Origin: Paraburkholderia humisilvae
GTDB taxonomy: Bacteria; Pseudomonadota; Gammaproteobacteria; Burkholderiales; Burkholderiaceae
DNA length: 64,000 nt
Direction: 5' to 3'
Assembly: GCF_902859855.1 (NCBI RefSeq)
Contig: NZ_CADIKH010000015.1
Location: 62,001 to 126,000 of the forward strand
Shown here: piece by piece, positions 46,460 through 55,088 of the stretch
How positions within the stretch are numbered: the first letter of the stretch is position 1
Layout of the letters: each line of letters begins with the position of its first letter
Program-made: the position numbers and the translations under genes
The notes under the pieces: generated by a model
What the model saw: only the letters and a program-made list of their open reading frames with translations
Database searches by the model: none
Told to the model about the DNA's origin: nothing

Positions 46460-48993
46460 GGCCGTGCCCCCAGCATCGCAACGAGTCCGGGCAGCGCAAG
46501 CACGAGGCCGAGCGCGATGATCGCGGTCACCGTCGTGTAGTCAAGCCACACACGCGACAGGCGCAGGTCGGTCAGCCGGCGCGGCGAGATGAAGCCCGCA
46601 CCGAAGCGCAGCAGGTTGCTGAGAAGGAACAGCAGTCCGATACCGGCGTGCAGCGCGACATAGCTGAGCAACGCGGCGGCTGTCGCACCAAGCGCATGCT
46701 CGCGCGGACTGGGCGTGACACCGGCGATCAGGGAGACATCGGCGGCAAGCGCCACGACCAGCGCTAGCGCGGCGAGCGCGATCCAGCCGTGCGGCTTGCT
46801 GCCCGCCGCGGCGCTGCGCAGCGAGCCGCGCGCGGCCGCCGCCGCGACGGCGAGCCCTACGACCGTGACGAATGCGAGCAGGCTGCTCGGCTGCGGCGTC
46901 ACGGCAGCGGGCCAGTTGGGCGCGGCGATCCAGAGATAGAACGTGCCGAATATCAGCGACGTGAACAGCGTGCCGTTCGCGACCAGCGCACAGACAAGCG
47001 CCAGCCAGGACGGTGCGTTGGCCACTTCGGTATGCGGCGGCACGCTGACGCCACGACCGACCGGCAGCGGACCATAGTCACGCGGCAGTCCCGCGCTCTG
47101 GCCGGCGAAGACGAACATGCCGAGCGTCGCGACGGCGAGCGCCGCGGCCAGCAGATAGAACTTGAAGAGCATCGCGAGCACTGCGGCGCCGGTCATGAGT
47201 GCGGTGAAAAGCGGCAGGTACGTCGGGTTCGGCAGCACGATCAGCTGTTCGGGCTCGCCCGACGTCATGTGCACGCCCAGCGTTTCCTGCCAGCCGTTGC
47301 GTGTAAAACCGAGATAACCTTCGCCGCGCGCCAGGGACACGGCGAGTTGGCCCGCACCGATGCCATCCGTTTCCGTGCCGACGCGCGGGAGCGACGCAAA
47401 CGCGTAGGGCGCGGGAGGAATCTGCATGGCCCACTCCAGCGTCGTCGAATCCCACGGATTGCGCCGCACGCGTCGGCCGAAGCGCAGTTGCACGATGATG
47501 TCGATCGCGACCAGCGCAAAGCCGATTGTCATGATGAAGCCACCTACCGAGGACAGCAGGTTAAGCCCGTTCCAGCCTTCCTCGCCGCTGTAGGTGAAGA
47601 TGCGCCGCGGCATGCCGAGCAGGCCGGTCAGGTGCATCAGGAAGAACGTCATGTTGAAGCCGATGAAGACGAGCCAGAAGGCAGGCAGTGACAGCTTGTA
47701 CACGGCGGTGCGCCCGGTCAGCAGCGGCAGCCAGTAATAGAACGCCGCCAGCATCGGAAACGCGAGGGCGCCGGCCACCACGTAGTGCATATGCGCGACG
47801 ACGAAATAGGTGTCGTGCGCCTGCCAGTCGAACGGCACGATCGCGAGCATCACGCCGGTCAGCCCGCCCGCGGTGAACACGAAAAAGAAGCCGAAGATGT
47901 ACAGCATCGGCACATCCCAGCGTGGCCGGCCGTGCGACAGCGTGGCGAGCCACGCGAAGAACTGGATCGCGGTCGGTACCGCCACGATCGCCGAGCCCGC
48001 CGAGAAGAACGCAAGCGCCAGATGCGGAATGCCGACCGTGAACATGTGGTGCACCCAGATGCCGAAGCTCAGGAACGCAAGCGCGATGATCGCGACGACG
48101 ATGGTCCGGTAGCCAACCAGCGGCCGCCTCGCGAACACGGGGATGATGGTCGACAGCACGCCCGCCATCGGCAGGAAGATGATGTAGACGTCCGGGTGGC
48201 CGAACAGCCAGAACAGGTGCTGCCACAGCAGCGGGTCGCCGCCGCGGCGCGGGTCGAAGAACGGCAGGCCGAAGGCGCGCTCGACCTCGAGCATGATCGA
48301 GCCGAGGATCAGCGGCGGAAAGGCCACGATCATCATCATGGCCGTCACGAGGATGTACCACGCGAAGATCGGCATGCGGTCCAGCGACATACCCGGCGCG
48401 CGCATCTTGAGGATCGACACGACGATCTCCATCGCAAGCGAGAGCGCCGAGATCTCGACGAACGTGACGCCGAGCAGCCAGACGTCGGCGTTGATGCCCG
48501 GCGTATAGACGTTGGAACTGAGCGGCGTGTACATGAACCAGCCGCCGTCGGGGGCGACATGCATGATAAGCGCCACGGTCAGGATCGTGCCGCCGAACAG
48601 GTAGCACCAGTATCCGTAAGCCGTGAGCCGTGGAAAGGCGAAGTCGCGCGTGCCGAGGATCTTCGGGGTGAGATAGACCGCGAAGCTCTCCACCATCGGA
48701 ATCGCGAACAGGAACAGCATCATCGAGCCATGCATCGTGAAGACCTGGTTGTAGGTCTCCGCATCCATGAAGGTCGCACGCGGGCTAGCGAGCTGCACGC
48801 GCGTCAACATGCCGAGAATGCCAGCGATCGCGAAGAACACGAACGACGTGATCATCATGCGCATGCCGATCACGCTATGGTTCACTGCGGCGAGCCGCTG
48901 CACGCCGGGCCCCGTGGCCCATATCGCGGCCAGCTGGCGATGCAGCCGCAGCGCGTTCATGCGCTGTGACGGAGGCTCGACGGGCACACTCAT
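46456..48993 (-). CDS. Cytochrome c oxidase subunit I-III fusion
   Basis: The 845-residue protein joins a haem-copper oxidase subunit I (to about residue 540) to a subunit III-like C-terminal half. Metal ligands are present: His88 (low-spin haem), His266 and Tyr270 (HPDVY), His315-His316 (VHHMF), His401 and His403 (AHMHY). Asp117 (GTRDFAFPR) matches the D-channel entry. The usual D-channel Glu is Asp268, and the K-channel Lys position is Gln344 (PTAIQFF). It overlaps subunit II by ATGA. The layout resembles alternative aa3-type (CoxMN-like) clusters. Confidence 0.9.
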   Translation of the reverse strand: MSVPVEPPSQRMNALRLHRQLAAIWATGPGVQRLAAVNHSVIGMRMMITSFVFFAIAGILGMLTRVQLASPRATFMDAETYNQVFTMHGSMMLFLFAIPMVESFAVYLTPKILGTRDFAFPRLTAYGYWCYLFGGTILTVALIMHVAPDGGWFMYTPLSSNVYTPGINADVWLLGVTFVEISALSLAMEIVVSILKMRAPGMSLDRMPIFAWYILVTAMMMIVAFPPLILGSIMLEVERAFGLPFFDPRRGGDPLLWQHLFWLFGHPDVYIIFLPMAGVLSTIIPVFARRPLVGYRTIVVAIIALAFLSFGIWVHHMFTVGIPHLALAFFSAGSAIVAVPTAIQFFAWLATLSHGRPRWDVPMLYIFGFFFVFTAGGLTGVMLAIVPFDWQAHDTYFVVAHMHYVVAGALAFPMLAAFYYWLPLLTGRTAVYKLSLPAFWLVFIGFNMTFFLMHLTGLLGMPRRIFTYSGEEGWNGLNLLSSVGGFIMTIGFALVAIDIIVQLRFGRRVRRNPWDSTTLEWAMQIPPAPYAFASLPRVGTETDGIGAGQLAVSLARGEGYLGFTRNGWQETLGVHMTSGEPEQLIVLPNPTYLPLFTALMTGAAVLAMLFKFYLLAAALAVATLGMFVFAGQSAGLPRDYGPLPVGRGVSVPPHTEVANAPSWLALVCALVANGTLFTSLIFGTFYLWIAAPNWPAAVTPQPSSLLAFVTVVGLAVAAAAARGSLRSAAAGSKPHGWIALAALALVVALAADVSLIAGVTPSPREHALGATAAALLSYVALHAGIGLLFLLSNLLRFGAGFISPRRLTDLRLSRVWLDYTTVTAIIALGLVLALPGLVAMLGARP

Positions 48994-49673
48994 TTTTTCA
49001 CCTCCGCGGCGGAGGCCGCCTCTTTGAGGGCGGCGGAAAAGTCTTCAGGACGATCGACGATCACCGTGAAGTGCATCCCTGCGTGGCCGAATCCGCAGAA
49101 CTGGTTGCATAGCCCTTCGTACTGGCCCGGCTGATCGGCCTGCACGCGCAGGTGCGTCTCATGGCCGGGGATCGCGTCGATCTTGCCGGCAAGGCGCGGG
49201 ACCCAGAACGCATGCACGACGTCCTGGCTCGTGACCACGATGTCGACAGGCGTGCCGGCCGGCAGTTGCAGCACGTTCTTCGTTTCGAGCCCGCCCGCAT
49301 CGGGATAGCGGAAGGTCCAGCTCCATTGCTGCGCGATGGCTTCGATGCGCGGCGGCGTCGTGCGGCCCGGCAGCGGCAGCAGCCGTTCGCCGGCATAGAG
49401 CGCATAGCCGATCAGCGGAATCAGGACTATTGCGGGCAGCACGAGCCCGCCCAGCACGACCCAGCGCGCGGGCGACACGCCCGAGCCCCAGCCCGGTCGC
49501 CGCATCACAAGGAAGAACAGCACGAGCACCAGCGCGAACAGCACGGCCGCGCCGGTCAGCATCACCCACCATAGCGCGGCGATCGAAGCGGCAGCGGGCC
49601 CGGACGGCGACAGCGTCGAGAGCGGACCGGCGCAGCCGGACAGCGCCGCGAGCGATCCGGCTTGGACCGGCAC
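48990..49673 (-). CDS. Cytochrome c oxidase subunit II (CuA)
   Basis: From GTG 49673 the protein is 227 residues. A lipobox (ALSGC, Cys14), two membrane helices and a CuA domain follow. CuA ligands are His154 (VVHAFWVP), Cys189, Cys193, His197 and Met200 (CNQFCGFGHAGM). The usual Glu between the cysteines is Gln191. The aromatic electron-entry stretch is QWSWTF. The start is uncertain: the ribosome-binding site is poor and the signal peptide from GTG 49673 lacks Lys/Arg, but no better in-frame start lies close by. Confidence 0.85.
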   Translation of the reverse strand: MPVQAGSLAALSGCAGPLSTLSPSGPAAASIAALWWVMLTGAAVLFALVLVLFFLVMRRPGWGSGVSPARWVVLGGLVLPAIVLIPLIGYALYAGERLLPLPGRTTPPRIEAIAQQWSWTFRYPDAGGLETKNVLQLPAGTPVDIVVTSQDVVHAFWVPRLAGKIDAIPGHETHLRVQADQPGQYEGLCNQFCGFGHAGMHFTVIVDRPEDFSAALKEAASAAEVKK

Positions 49674-49730
49674 ACGCCACGCACTATGATGGCTTGAAGC
49701 ATCACATCTTCGACGCGGCGGGCATTGACC

Positions 49731-50243
49731 ATGGCAAAGAACGGCGATTCCGGACACCAGACCAGGAGCGAGGTGGTGCTCGAACTGCTGAGGCTCGATG
49801 CGGGCTCGGCCGTCGCGCTTGTGGGGCACCCGATTCACGTGATGATGGTGCACTTCCCGATTGCCTTCGTGGTCGCCACGCTGGGCGTCGATGTCATCTA
49901 CTGGTGGTCGGGCGATCCGTTCTGGGTGAGGGCGGGTCTGTGGGCCGCCGGCTTTGCATTCTGGAGCGGCGTGGGCGCGAGCCTCGTCGGCACGGCCGAG
50001 CTGTTGCTGGTGCGCGGCATCCGCTTGCGGGAGGCCAGCTGGTCGCATGCCGTGGCCGCCATGACACTGGTCGCGATCGCGGGCGCCAACTGGGGGCTGC
50101 GCCTTTTCTATCCCGCCGAGGTGCTGCCGCACGGGCTCGCGCTGTCGATCCTCGCCTCGGTGATGACGGGCTTCGCCGGCTGGCATGGAGGCAAGCTCGT
50201 GTTCGATCATGGCGTCGGCATTCTGGTTTCGCCGAAGGACTGA
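49731..50243 (+). CDS. DUF2231-like membrane protein
   Basis: The 170-residue protein has four predicted helices and the DUF2231 pattern GHPIHVMMVHFPIAF with paired His, ending GWHGGKLVFDHGVGI. The family is often found with respiratory or haem proteins. It is divergent from subunit II, and its 3' end overlaps the convergent CopD gene by 37 bp. Confidence 0.8.
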   Translation: MAKNGDSGHQTRSEVVLELLRLDAGSAVALVGHPIHVMMVHFPIAFVVATLGVDVIYWWSGDPFWVRAGLWAAGFAFWSGVGASLVGTAELLLVRGIRLREASWSHAVAAMTLVAIAGANWGLRLFYPAEVLPHGLALSILASVMTGFAGWHGGKLVFDHGVGILVSPKD

Positions 50244-50719
50244 TGTAGCCAGCGGGCGAGGCCGCCTGGCTCGAACAGATGCGGGGCGAACGTGTTTGAC
50301 GGGATGTGCGGCTTGGCCAGTACGACCCAGATGATCGCGACGATCACGAGCACATAGGCCGTTGCCAGTGCAATCGACGCAGGCCGGCTGAAGTGTCCGT
50401 CGGGCAGGAACAGATGATGGAGGACGAGGCCCGCGACGACATGCAGCATCGCCATGATGCCGACGAGCACCATCTTCACTGAGAACCATTCGACGAAGGT
50501 GGCCTGCAGGAAGATCAGCGCCGTGCCGCTTGCGATCGCGATGAACGCAGCCGGAGAGGTCAGCTCGACATAGACAAGCCTCGTGATGCGGTGCAGCCGG
50601 TCGAGTTCGGGGCCAACCGTGAGCGTGCGCCGTTGCCAGAACAGCAGCGGCAGCACGATGAGTCCGCCCGACCAGATCGCGATCGCGGCCAGATGGATGA
50701 ATTTCAGGGCGGTTGTCAC
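50207..50719 (-). CDS. CopD-domain membrane protein
   Basis: The 170-residue protein resembles the CopD/YcnJ domain: FIHLAAIAIWSGGLIVLPLLF near the start, and LVYVELTSPAAFIAIASGTAL, with several His. It starts at GTG 50719 inside the ctaG stop. Co-transcription with ctaG suggests copper handling for oxidase assembly; this is inference. Confidence 0.78.
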   Translation of the reverse strand: MTTALKFIHLAAIAIWSGGLIVLPLLFWQRRTLTVGPELDRLHRITRLVYVELTSPAAFIAIASGTALIFLQATFVEWFSVKMVLVGIMAMLHVVAGLVLHHLFLPDGHFSRPASIALATAYVLVIVAIIWVVLAKPHIPSNTFAPHLFEPGGLARWLHQSFGETRMPTP

Positions 50720-51441
50720 AGGGCGGGCTCCCTCGCGCGCAGCGAGGACCAGGTGATCCAGAGTCCCGCAGCGAGATAGGGGATCATCGCGAGCACCCAC
50801 ATCAGTAAGCCGGCCAGTTGCTGATCGGCGAGCGGGGTGAGGCCCCATGCGGCCGTGCTGGCGAAATGCACGACATAGAGCGGCCGCGGTGAGAAGACGA
50901 TCAGCGCGCCGAGCAGGCCCATCTGCCCGATCGTCGCGACCAGCGCCATCAATGCGGCGCCGGTCTGGACCCACGGCGCAAGGATGCTGCGCCACATTAA
51001 CCATGCACTGCCGAGTAATGTGACCTGCATCAGCCAGTAGGCGGGCACGGTGGCCAGAGCCCAGGCATAGGGCCCGGGTGCATGCCAGAGCCAGACGACG
51101 ATGGCATGAGCAGCGACCACCGGCGCAAGCGGTGGCCAAGGCAAGTGGGGGAGCGGGAACGCACGCGCGAGCAGAGGCGCGACGGCGGCGATCAGGATGA
51201 TGTGGTGGGTGACGCGCGCCGAGAACAACGCGGACGACAACGCGCACAGCGGCGAGACGAATACGACGACCATCAGCGCAAGCGCCGCCCAGCCGGCGCT
51301 TGCATCGGCCGAGCGGCCGCGGGCGATGACGAATGCCAGGGCGGCAAGCGCCGCGAGCAACAACGGATCGGTATTCCAGCGCAGCCAGAAGTCTTGAGGA
51401 ATGGCTGCGGGGCCGCAGTAGGCGATCAGTGAAGCTGGCAT
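50716..51441 (-). CDS. ctaG: CtaG (caa3-type) oxidase assembly factor
   Basis: The 241-residue protein has about seven helices and the caa3_CtaG pattern: FWLRWNTDPLLLAAL near the N-terminus, SPLCALSSALFSARVTHHIIL, and the conserved His-rich VWLWHAPGPY. CtaG of this type is needed to mature haem-copper oxidases, probably by copper delivery. It is the first gene of ctaG-copD, pointing away from the tRNA. Confidence 0.83.
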   Translation of the reverse strand: MPASLIAYCGPAAIPQDFWLRWNTDPLLLAALAALAFVIARGRSADASAGWAALALMVVVFVSPLCALSSALFSARVTHHIILIAAVAPLLARAFPLPHLPWPPLAPVVAAHAIVVWLWHAPGPYAWALATVPAYWLMQVTLLGSAWLMWRSILAPWVQTGAALMALVATIGQMGLLGALIVFSPRPLYVVHFASTAAWGLTPLADQQLAGLLMWVLAMIPYLAAGLWITWSSLRAREPAL

Positions 51442-51603
51442 GACACGCTGCCCTCCGGATCGTAACCGCACTGTAATGTACGCTTAGCCGTCGGTGTGAC
51501 AAGGCATGTGAAGCTGCTGGTGATAGTAGACTAATTTCGCTCGTATCGCGTAGCGGAAGAACGATCGCTCAAGGCCGGTGGGCATGCGTTAGCGCACATG
51601 GGG

Positions 51604-51609
51604 TATAAT
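51604..51609 (+). promoter_or_regulatory. -10 box of the tRNA-Thr gene
   Basis: A perfect TATAAT lies 11 nt before tRNA position 1. The -35 is not clear. The GC-rich stretch between the -10 and the tRNA would suit stringent control. Confidence 0.55.
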
Positions 51610-51619
51610 CGTGCGCTTC

Positions 51620-51905
51620 GCCGGGTTAGCTCAGTTGGTAGAGCAACCGCCTTGAACACACACGAGTGCCCTGTCGGAAACGATGGGAGTAGAACCCCTC
51701 AAATTCGGGGAAAGCTAACGCCTTCACGGGCTATGCCAATCCCGAGCCAAGCTTGCTGACGCAAGAAGGTGTAGAGACTAGACGGGGGGAGCCTAAGGCG
51801 TTCGCTATGGCTAAGGGATAGTCCAGACCACAAACGTTAGGCGGCGAAAGTCGTAGTGGTAAGGTAAGCGGTAGGTCGTCTGTTCGAGTCAGACACTCGG
51901 CACCA
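51620..51905 (+). tRNA. tRNA-Thr(UGU), interrupted by a group I intron
   Basis: Exons are 51620-51653 and 51864-51905, giving a 76-nt tRNA with encoded CCA. The acceptor stem GCCGGGT/ACTCGGC, D arm GCTC/GAGC, anticodon stem ACCGC/GCGGT and T arm GTCTG/CAGAC all close. The spliced anticodon loop reads CUUGUAA, with U33 and anticodon UGU. G1-C72, C2-G71 and the G35-U36 anticodon match threonine identity. The intron interrupts between nucleotides 34 and 35, so an ordinary tRNA search could miss or misreport the gene. Confidence 0.92.
51654..51863 (+). ncRNA. Group I intron (IC3-like), 210 nt
   Basis: The exon ends in U34 and the intron ends in G, as required. P1 is exon CUU (51651-51653) with GAG (51664-51666), including the U-G splice pair. 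P2 is capped by GAAA (51677-51680). A CTTGC/GCAAG hairpin (51752-51765) fits P6. P7 is GACTA (51776-51780) with TAGTC (51819-51823), flanking the P8 core CCTAAGGCGTTCGCTATGG (51792-51810). P9 is capped by GAAA (51846-51849). From memory, the P7-P8 core nearly matches the Azoarcus tRNA-Ile intron. There is no ORF inside. Confidence 0.92.
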
Positions 51906-51910
51906 CATCA

Positions 51911-51944
51911 AAGGGTTACAGGGATTTTTCCTGTAACCCTTTTT
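51911..51944 (+). terminator. Terminator of the tRNA-Thr transcript
   Basis: AAGGGTTACAGG (51911-51922) and CCTGTAACCCTT (51930-51941) form a perfect 12-bp stem followed by TTTT. Confidence 0.9.
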
Positions 51945-51966
51945 GCGTTTCGGGTCCTGAGTTGAC

Positions 51967-53889
51967 CTACGAGCGCACGCCGCCCGAATCCCGCCGCTGA
52001 TCCTCACACAGATACGCCACAATCTTCTCCGCCGCTTCCTCCGGCGTGAGCTTCGTTGTATCGATATGCAGTTCCGGGTTCTCTGGCGGCTCATACGCCG
52101 AATCAATCCCGGTAAAGTTTTTCAGCTCACCCCGGCGCGCCTTCTTGTACAACCCCTTCGGATCGCGCCGCTCCGCCACCGCGAGCGGCGTGTCGACAAA
52201 CACTTCGACAAACTCACCATCCGCAACCAGACCACGTGCGGTTTCGCGTTCCGCCCGGAATGGCGAAATAAACGACACCAGCGCGATCAGCCCGGCATCG
52301 ACCATCAGCTTCGCCACTTCACCCACGCGACGTATGTTTTCCACGCGATCGACCTCGGTGAACCCAAGATCCATACAGAGACCATGCCGGACGTTATCAC
52401 CGTCGAGCAGATACGTATGCCGTCCCAACGCATGAAGCTTCTTCTCCACAAGGTTCGCGATCGTGGATTTGCCGGCGCCCGATAGGCCCGTCAACCAGAC
52501 CACCGCCGGCGTTTGCCCCTTGAGCCGTGCGCGCGCGTCCTTATTGATCTCGAGCGCTTGCCAATGGACGTTCTGCGATCGGCGTAACGCAAAGTGCAGC
52601 ATGCCGGCGCCCACCGTCGCATTCGATAGCCGGTCGATGATGATAAAGCCGCCGGTATCGCGATTCTCCTGGTAAGCATCAAACGCAATGCCCTGATCGA
52701 CATGCAGATTGCAGACGCCGATTTCGTTCAGCTCCAGCGTTTTTGCCGGCAGACGCTCCATCGTATTGACGTTGACCTTGTACTTGAGCGGGCCGATCGA
52801 CAAACCCACAGTCTTCGCGCCCAGCTTCATCAGGTACTTCCGGCCTGGCAGCATCGGCTCGTCGCTCATCCAGACGACGTTGGCCTCGAACTGGTCGGCG
52901 ACCGACGCGGGCGCGTCGGCGGCACACAGCATGTCGCCGCGGCTGATATCGATCTCGTCGGTCAGCGTGACCGTGATCGATTGGCCCGTCACCGCCTGCT
53001 CGAGGTCGCCATCGAACGTCACGATCCGCTCGACGGTGCTTTCACGTCCCGACGGCAGCACCCGCACCCGCGCGCCTCGCCGCAGGGTGCCGCCCACCAC
53101 GCGACCCGAGAAGCCGCGAAAATCCGCATTGGGCCGATTGACCCACTGAACCGGCATACGGAACGCGCCCGACTGCGCCGCATCGTCGCCGATCTCCACC
53201 GTTTCGAGGTAAGCCATCAGCGTCGGCCCGTGGTACCACCGCGTGCGCTCGCTTGGAACCGTGACGTTGTCTCCATTGAGCGCCGACATCGGAATGGCAA
53301 CCACGTGGGCAATACTTGTCTGTGCCGCCAATGCACGGTATTCGTCGACGATGCGATCGAATACGTCTTTCGAGTAATCGACCAGATCGAGCTTGTTGAT
53401 CGCGAGCACGACGTGCCGGATGCCAAGCAGCGACACGATGTAGCTGTGGCGGCGGGTTTGCGTGAGCAACCCCTTGCGCGCATCGACGATCAGGATCGCG
53501 ACATCCGCCGTCGACGCGCCGGTCACCATGTTGCGGTTGTATTGCTCGTGGCCGGGTGTATCGGCAACGATGAACTTGCGTCGATCCGTCGAGAAGAAGC
53601 GATACGCGACATCGATCGTGATGCCTTGTTCGCGCTCTGCCGCGAGCCCGTCGACGAGCAGTGCAAAGTCGAGCGCTCCGCCCTGCGTGCCGACCTTTTT
53701 CGAATCGGCTTCGAGCGCGGCCAGCTGATCGGCAAACAGCATTTTCGACTCATAGAGCAGACGTCCGATCAGCGTGCTCTTGCCGTCGTCGACGCTGCCG
53801 CAGGTGATGAAGCGTAGCAGTCCCTTGTGCTGGTGCGCTTCCAGATATTGCTCGATGTCCTCGGCGATCAGGTTCGATACATGTGCCAT
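51967..53889 (-). CDS. cysNC: Bifunctional sulfate adenylyltransferase GTPase / APS kinase (CysNC)
   Basis: The 640-residue fusion has an N-terminal translation-factor-like GTPase (GSVDDGKST, DTPGHEQY, NKLD) that drives ATP sulfurylase. The C-terminal APS kinase (GLSGAGKST, DGDNVRHGL, NFTGIDSAYEPP) makes PAPS. The start ATG overlaps the cysD stop by one base (TGATG). No cysH, cysI or transporter genes are adjacent, so this copy may supply PAPS for sulfation as well as, or instead of, assimilation. Confidence 0.95.
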   Translation of the reverse strand: MAHVSNLIAEDIEQYLEAHQHKGLLRFITCGSVDDGKSTLIGRLLYESKMLFADQLAALEADSKKVGTQGGALDFALLVDGLAAEREQGITIDVAYRFFSTDRRKFIVADTPGHEQYNRNMVTGASTADVAILIVDARKGLLTQTRRHSYIVSLLGIRHVVLAINKLDLVDYSKDVFDRIVDEYRALAAQTSIAHVVAIPMSALNGDNVTVPSERTRWYHGPTLMAYLETVEIGDDAAQSGAFRMPVQWVNRPNADFRGFSGRVVGGTLRRGARVRVLPSGRESTVERIVTFDGDLEQAVTGQSITVTLTDEIDISRGDMLCAADAPASVADQFEANVVWMSDEPMLPGRKYLMKLGAKTVGLSIGPLKYKVNVNTMERLPAKTLELNEIGVCNLHVDQGIAFDAYQENRDTGGFIIIDRLSNATVGAGMLHFALRRSQNVHWQALEINKDARARLKGQTPAVVWLTGLSGAGKSTIANLVEKKLHALGRHTYLLDGDNVRHGLCMDLGFTEVDRVENIRRVGEVAKLMVDAGLIALVSFISPFRAERETARGLVADGEFVEVFVDTPLAVAERRDPKGLYKKARRGELKNFTGIDSAYEPPENPELHIDTTKLTPEEAAEKIVAYLCEDQRRDSGGVRS

Positions 53890-54839
53890 CAGAAATAGCC
53901 TTCCTGCTTTTTCTTCTCCATCGAGCCGCTCGAATCGTGGTCGATCAGGCGCCCCTGACGCTCGGAGGTTTTCGTCAACAGCATTTCCTGAATGATCTGA
54001 GGCAAGGTCGTCGCGGTGCTCTCGATGGCGTCGGTAAGCGGGTAGCACCCGAGTGTGCGAAAGCGGACGCTGCACATTGTCGGCTGCTCGCCGGGCTTGA
54101 GCGGCATCCGGTCGTCATCGACCATGATCAGCAAACCGTCGCGCTCGACCACCGGCCGAACGGCGGCGAAATAGAGCGGTACGAGCGGAATATTCTCCAG
54201 GTAGATGTATTGCCAGATATCGAGTTCGGTCCAGTTCGAGATCGGGAAGACGCGCATGCTCTCGCCTCGATTCTTGCGCCCGTTGTACAGGCGCCAGAGT
54301 TCGGGGCGCTGCATCTTCGGATCCCATCGGTGCTGCGCCGAGCGAAACGAGAAAATGCGTTCCTTCGCGCGTGATTTTTCCTCGTCGCGGCGCGCGCCGC
54401 CGAATGCCAGGTCGAAGCCGAATGTGTCCAGCGCCTGCTTCAGGCCTTGTGTCTTCCAGATATCCGTATGAATGGCCGAGCCGTGATCGAACGGATTGAT
54501 GCGTTTTTCCAGCGCTTCCGGGTTCTGATAGATCAGCAGATCGAGACCGAGCCGCGCCACGGCCTGGTCGCGGAACGCGTACATGTCGCGGAATTTCCAT
54601 GTAGTGTCGACATGCAGCAGACGGAACGGCGGCTTCGACGGATAAAACGCCTTCATGGCCAGATGCAGCAGCACCGAGCTGTCCTTGCCGATCGAATACA
54701 GCATCACCGGATTCTCTGCATCCGCGATCGCCTCGCGCATGATGTCGATGCTCTCGGCTTCGAGCCGCTGCAAATGCGTGAGCGCGTTTCCCGCCGCCTT
54801 CTGCGGTATCGCGTTGCGGTGCGCCAATCGTTCGTTCAT
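53889..54839 (-). CDS. cysD: Sulfate adenylyltransferase small subunit
   Basis: From ATG 54839 the PAPS-reductase-fold protein is 316 residues. The PP-loop motif is SIGKDSSVLLHLA, with FGGARRDEEKSRAKERIFS and the conserved MCSVRFRTLGCYPLT. It adenylates sulfate with CysN. A GTG three codons upstream (54848) is possible; neither start has a strong ribosome-binding site. It forms a two-gene operon with cysNC. Confidence 0.94.
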   Translation of the reverse strand: MNERLAHRNAIPQKAAGNALTHLQRLEAESIDIMREAIADAENPVMLYSIGKDSSVLLHLAMKAFYPSKPPFRLLHVDTTWKFRDMYAFRDQAVARLGLDLLIYQNPEALEKRINPFDHGSAIHTDIWKTQGLKQALDTFGFDLAFGGARRDEEKSRAKERIFSFRSAQHRWDPKMQRPELWRLYNGRKNRGESMRVFPISNWTELDIWQYIYLENIPLVPLYFAAVRPVVERDGLLIMVDDDRMPLKPGEQPTMCSVRFRTLGCYPLTDAIESTATTLPQIIQEMLLTKTSERQGRLIDHDSSGSMEKKKQEGYF

Positions 54840-55088
54840 AAGCTTCACGCGTCTGGAGCGGGCAATGATGCCGGTCTAAAGGGATTTCCTTGAGCGTCCC
54901 GAATCGATACTTTCGCCGCTCATCTTACGCTTGGCGATTGAAACGGCTGCCGCCGAAGAGAGCAAACCTTTGCCCGCAGTTCTTTGAATCGCCTTACAGG
55001 GATGCCCGAATGTGAGGCGTTCCGGTTTGCGCCGCCGTAATCGTCGACCGCATTGCTGCATAATGCGTGGCGTTGCTTCCGAGTAGCC

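Noticed and set aside
49674..50489. Long upstream extension of the subunit II frame
   Set aside because: It runs antisense to the DUF2231 gene and is Arg/His-rich without domain character.
51620..51905. tRNA-Thr as a pseudogene broken by an insertion
   Set aside because: Exon junctions restore a perfect tRNA, and the insert has group I intron secondary-structure elements and correct splice-site bases.
51837..52106. Minus-strand ORF across the tRNA 3' exon and cysNC end
   Set aside because: It overlaps a structural RNA and a real gene and gives no recognisable protein.
51620..54848. tRNA gene as attachment site of a genomic island
   Set aside because: No integrase is adjacent and no direct repeat of the tRNA 3' end was noticed in the window.
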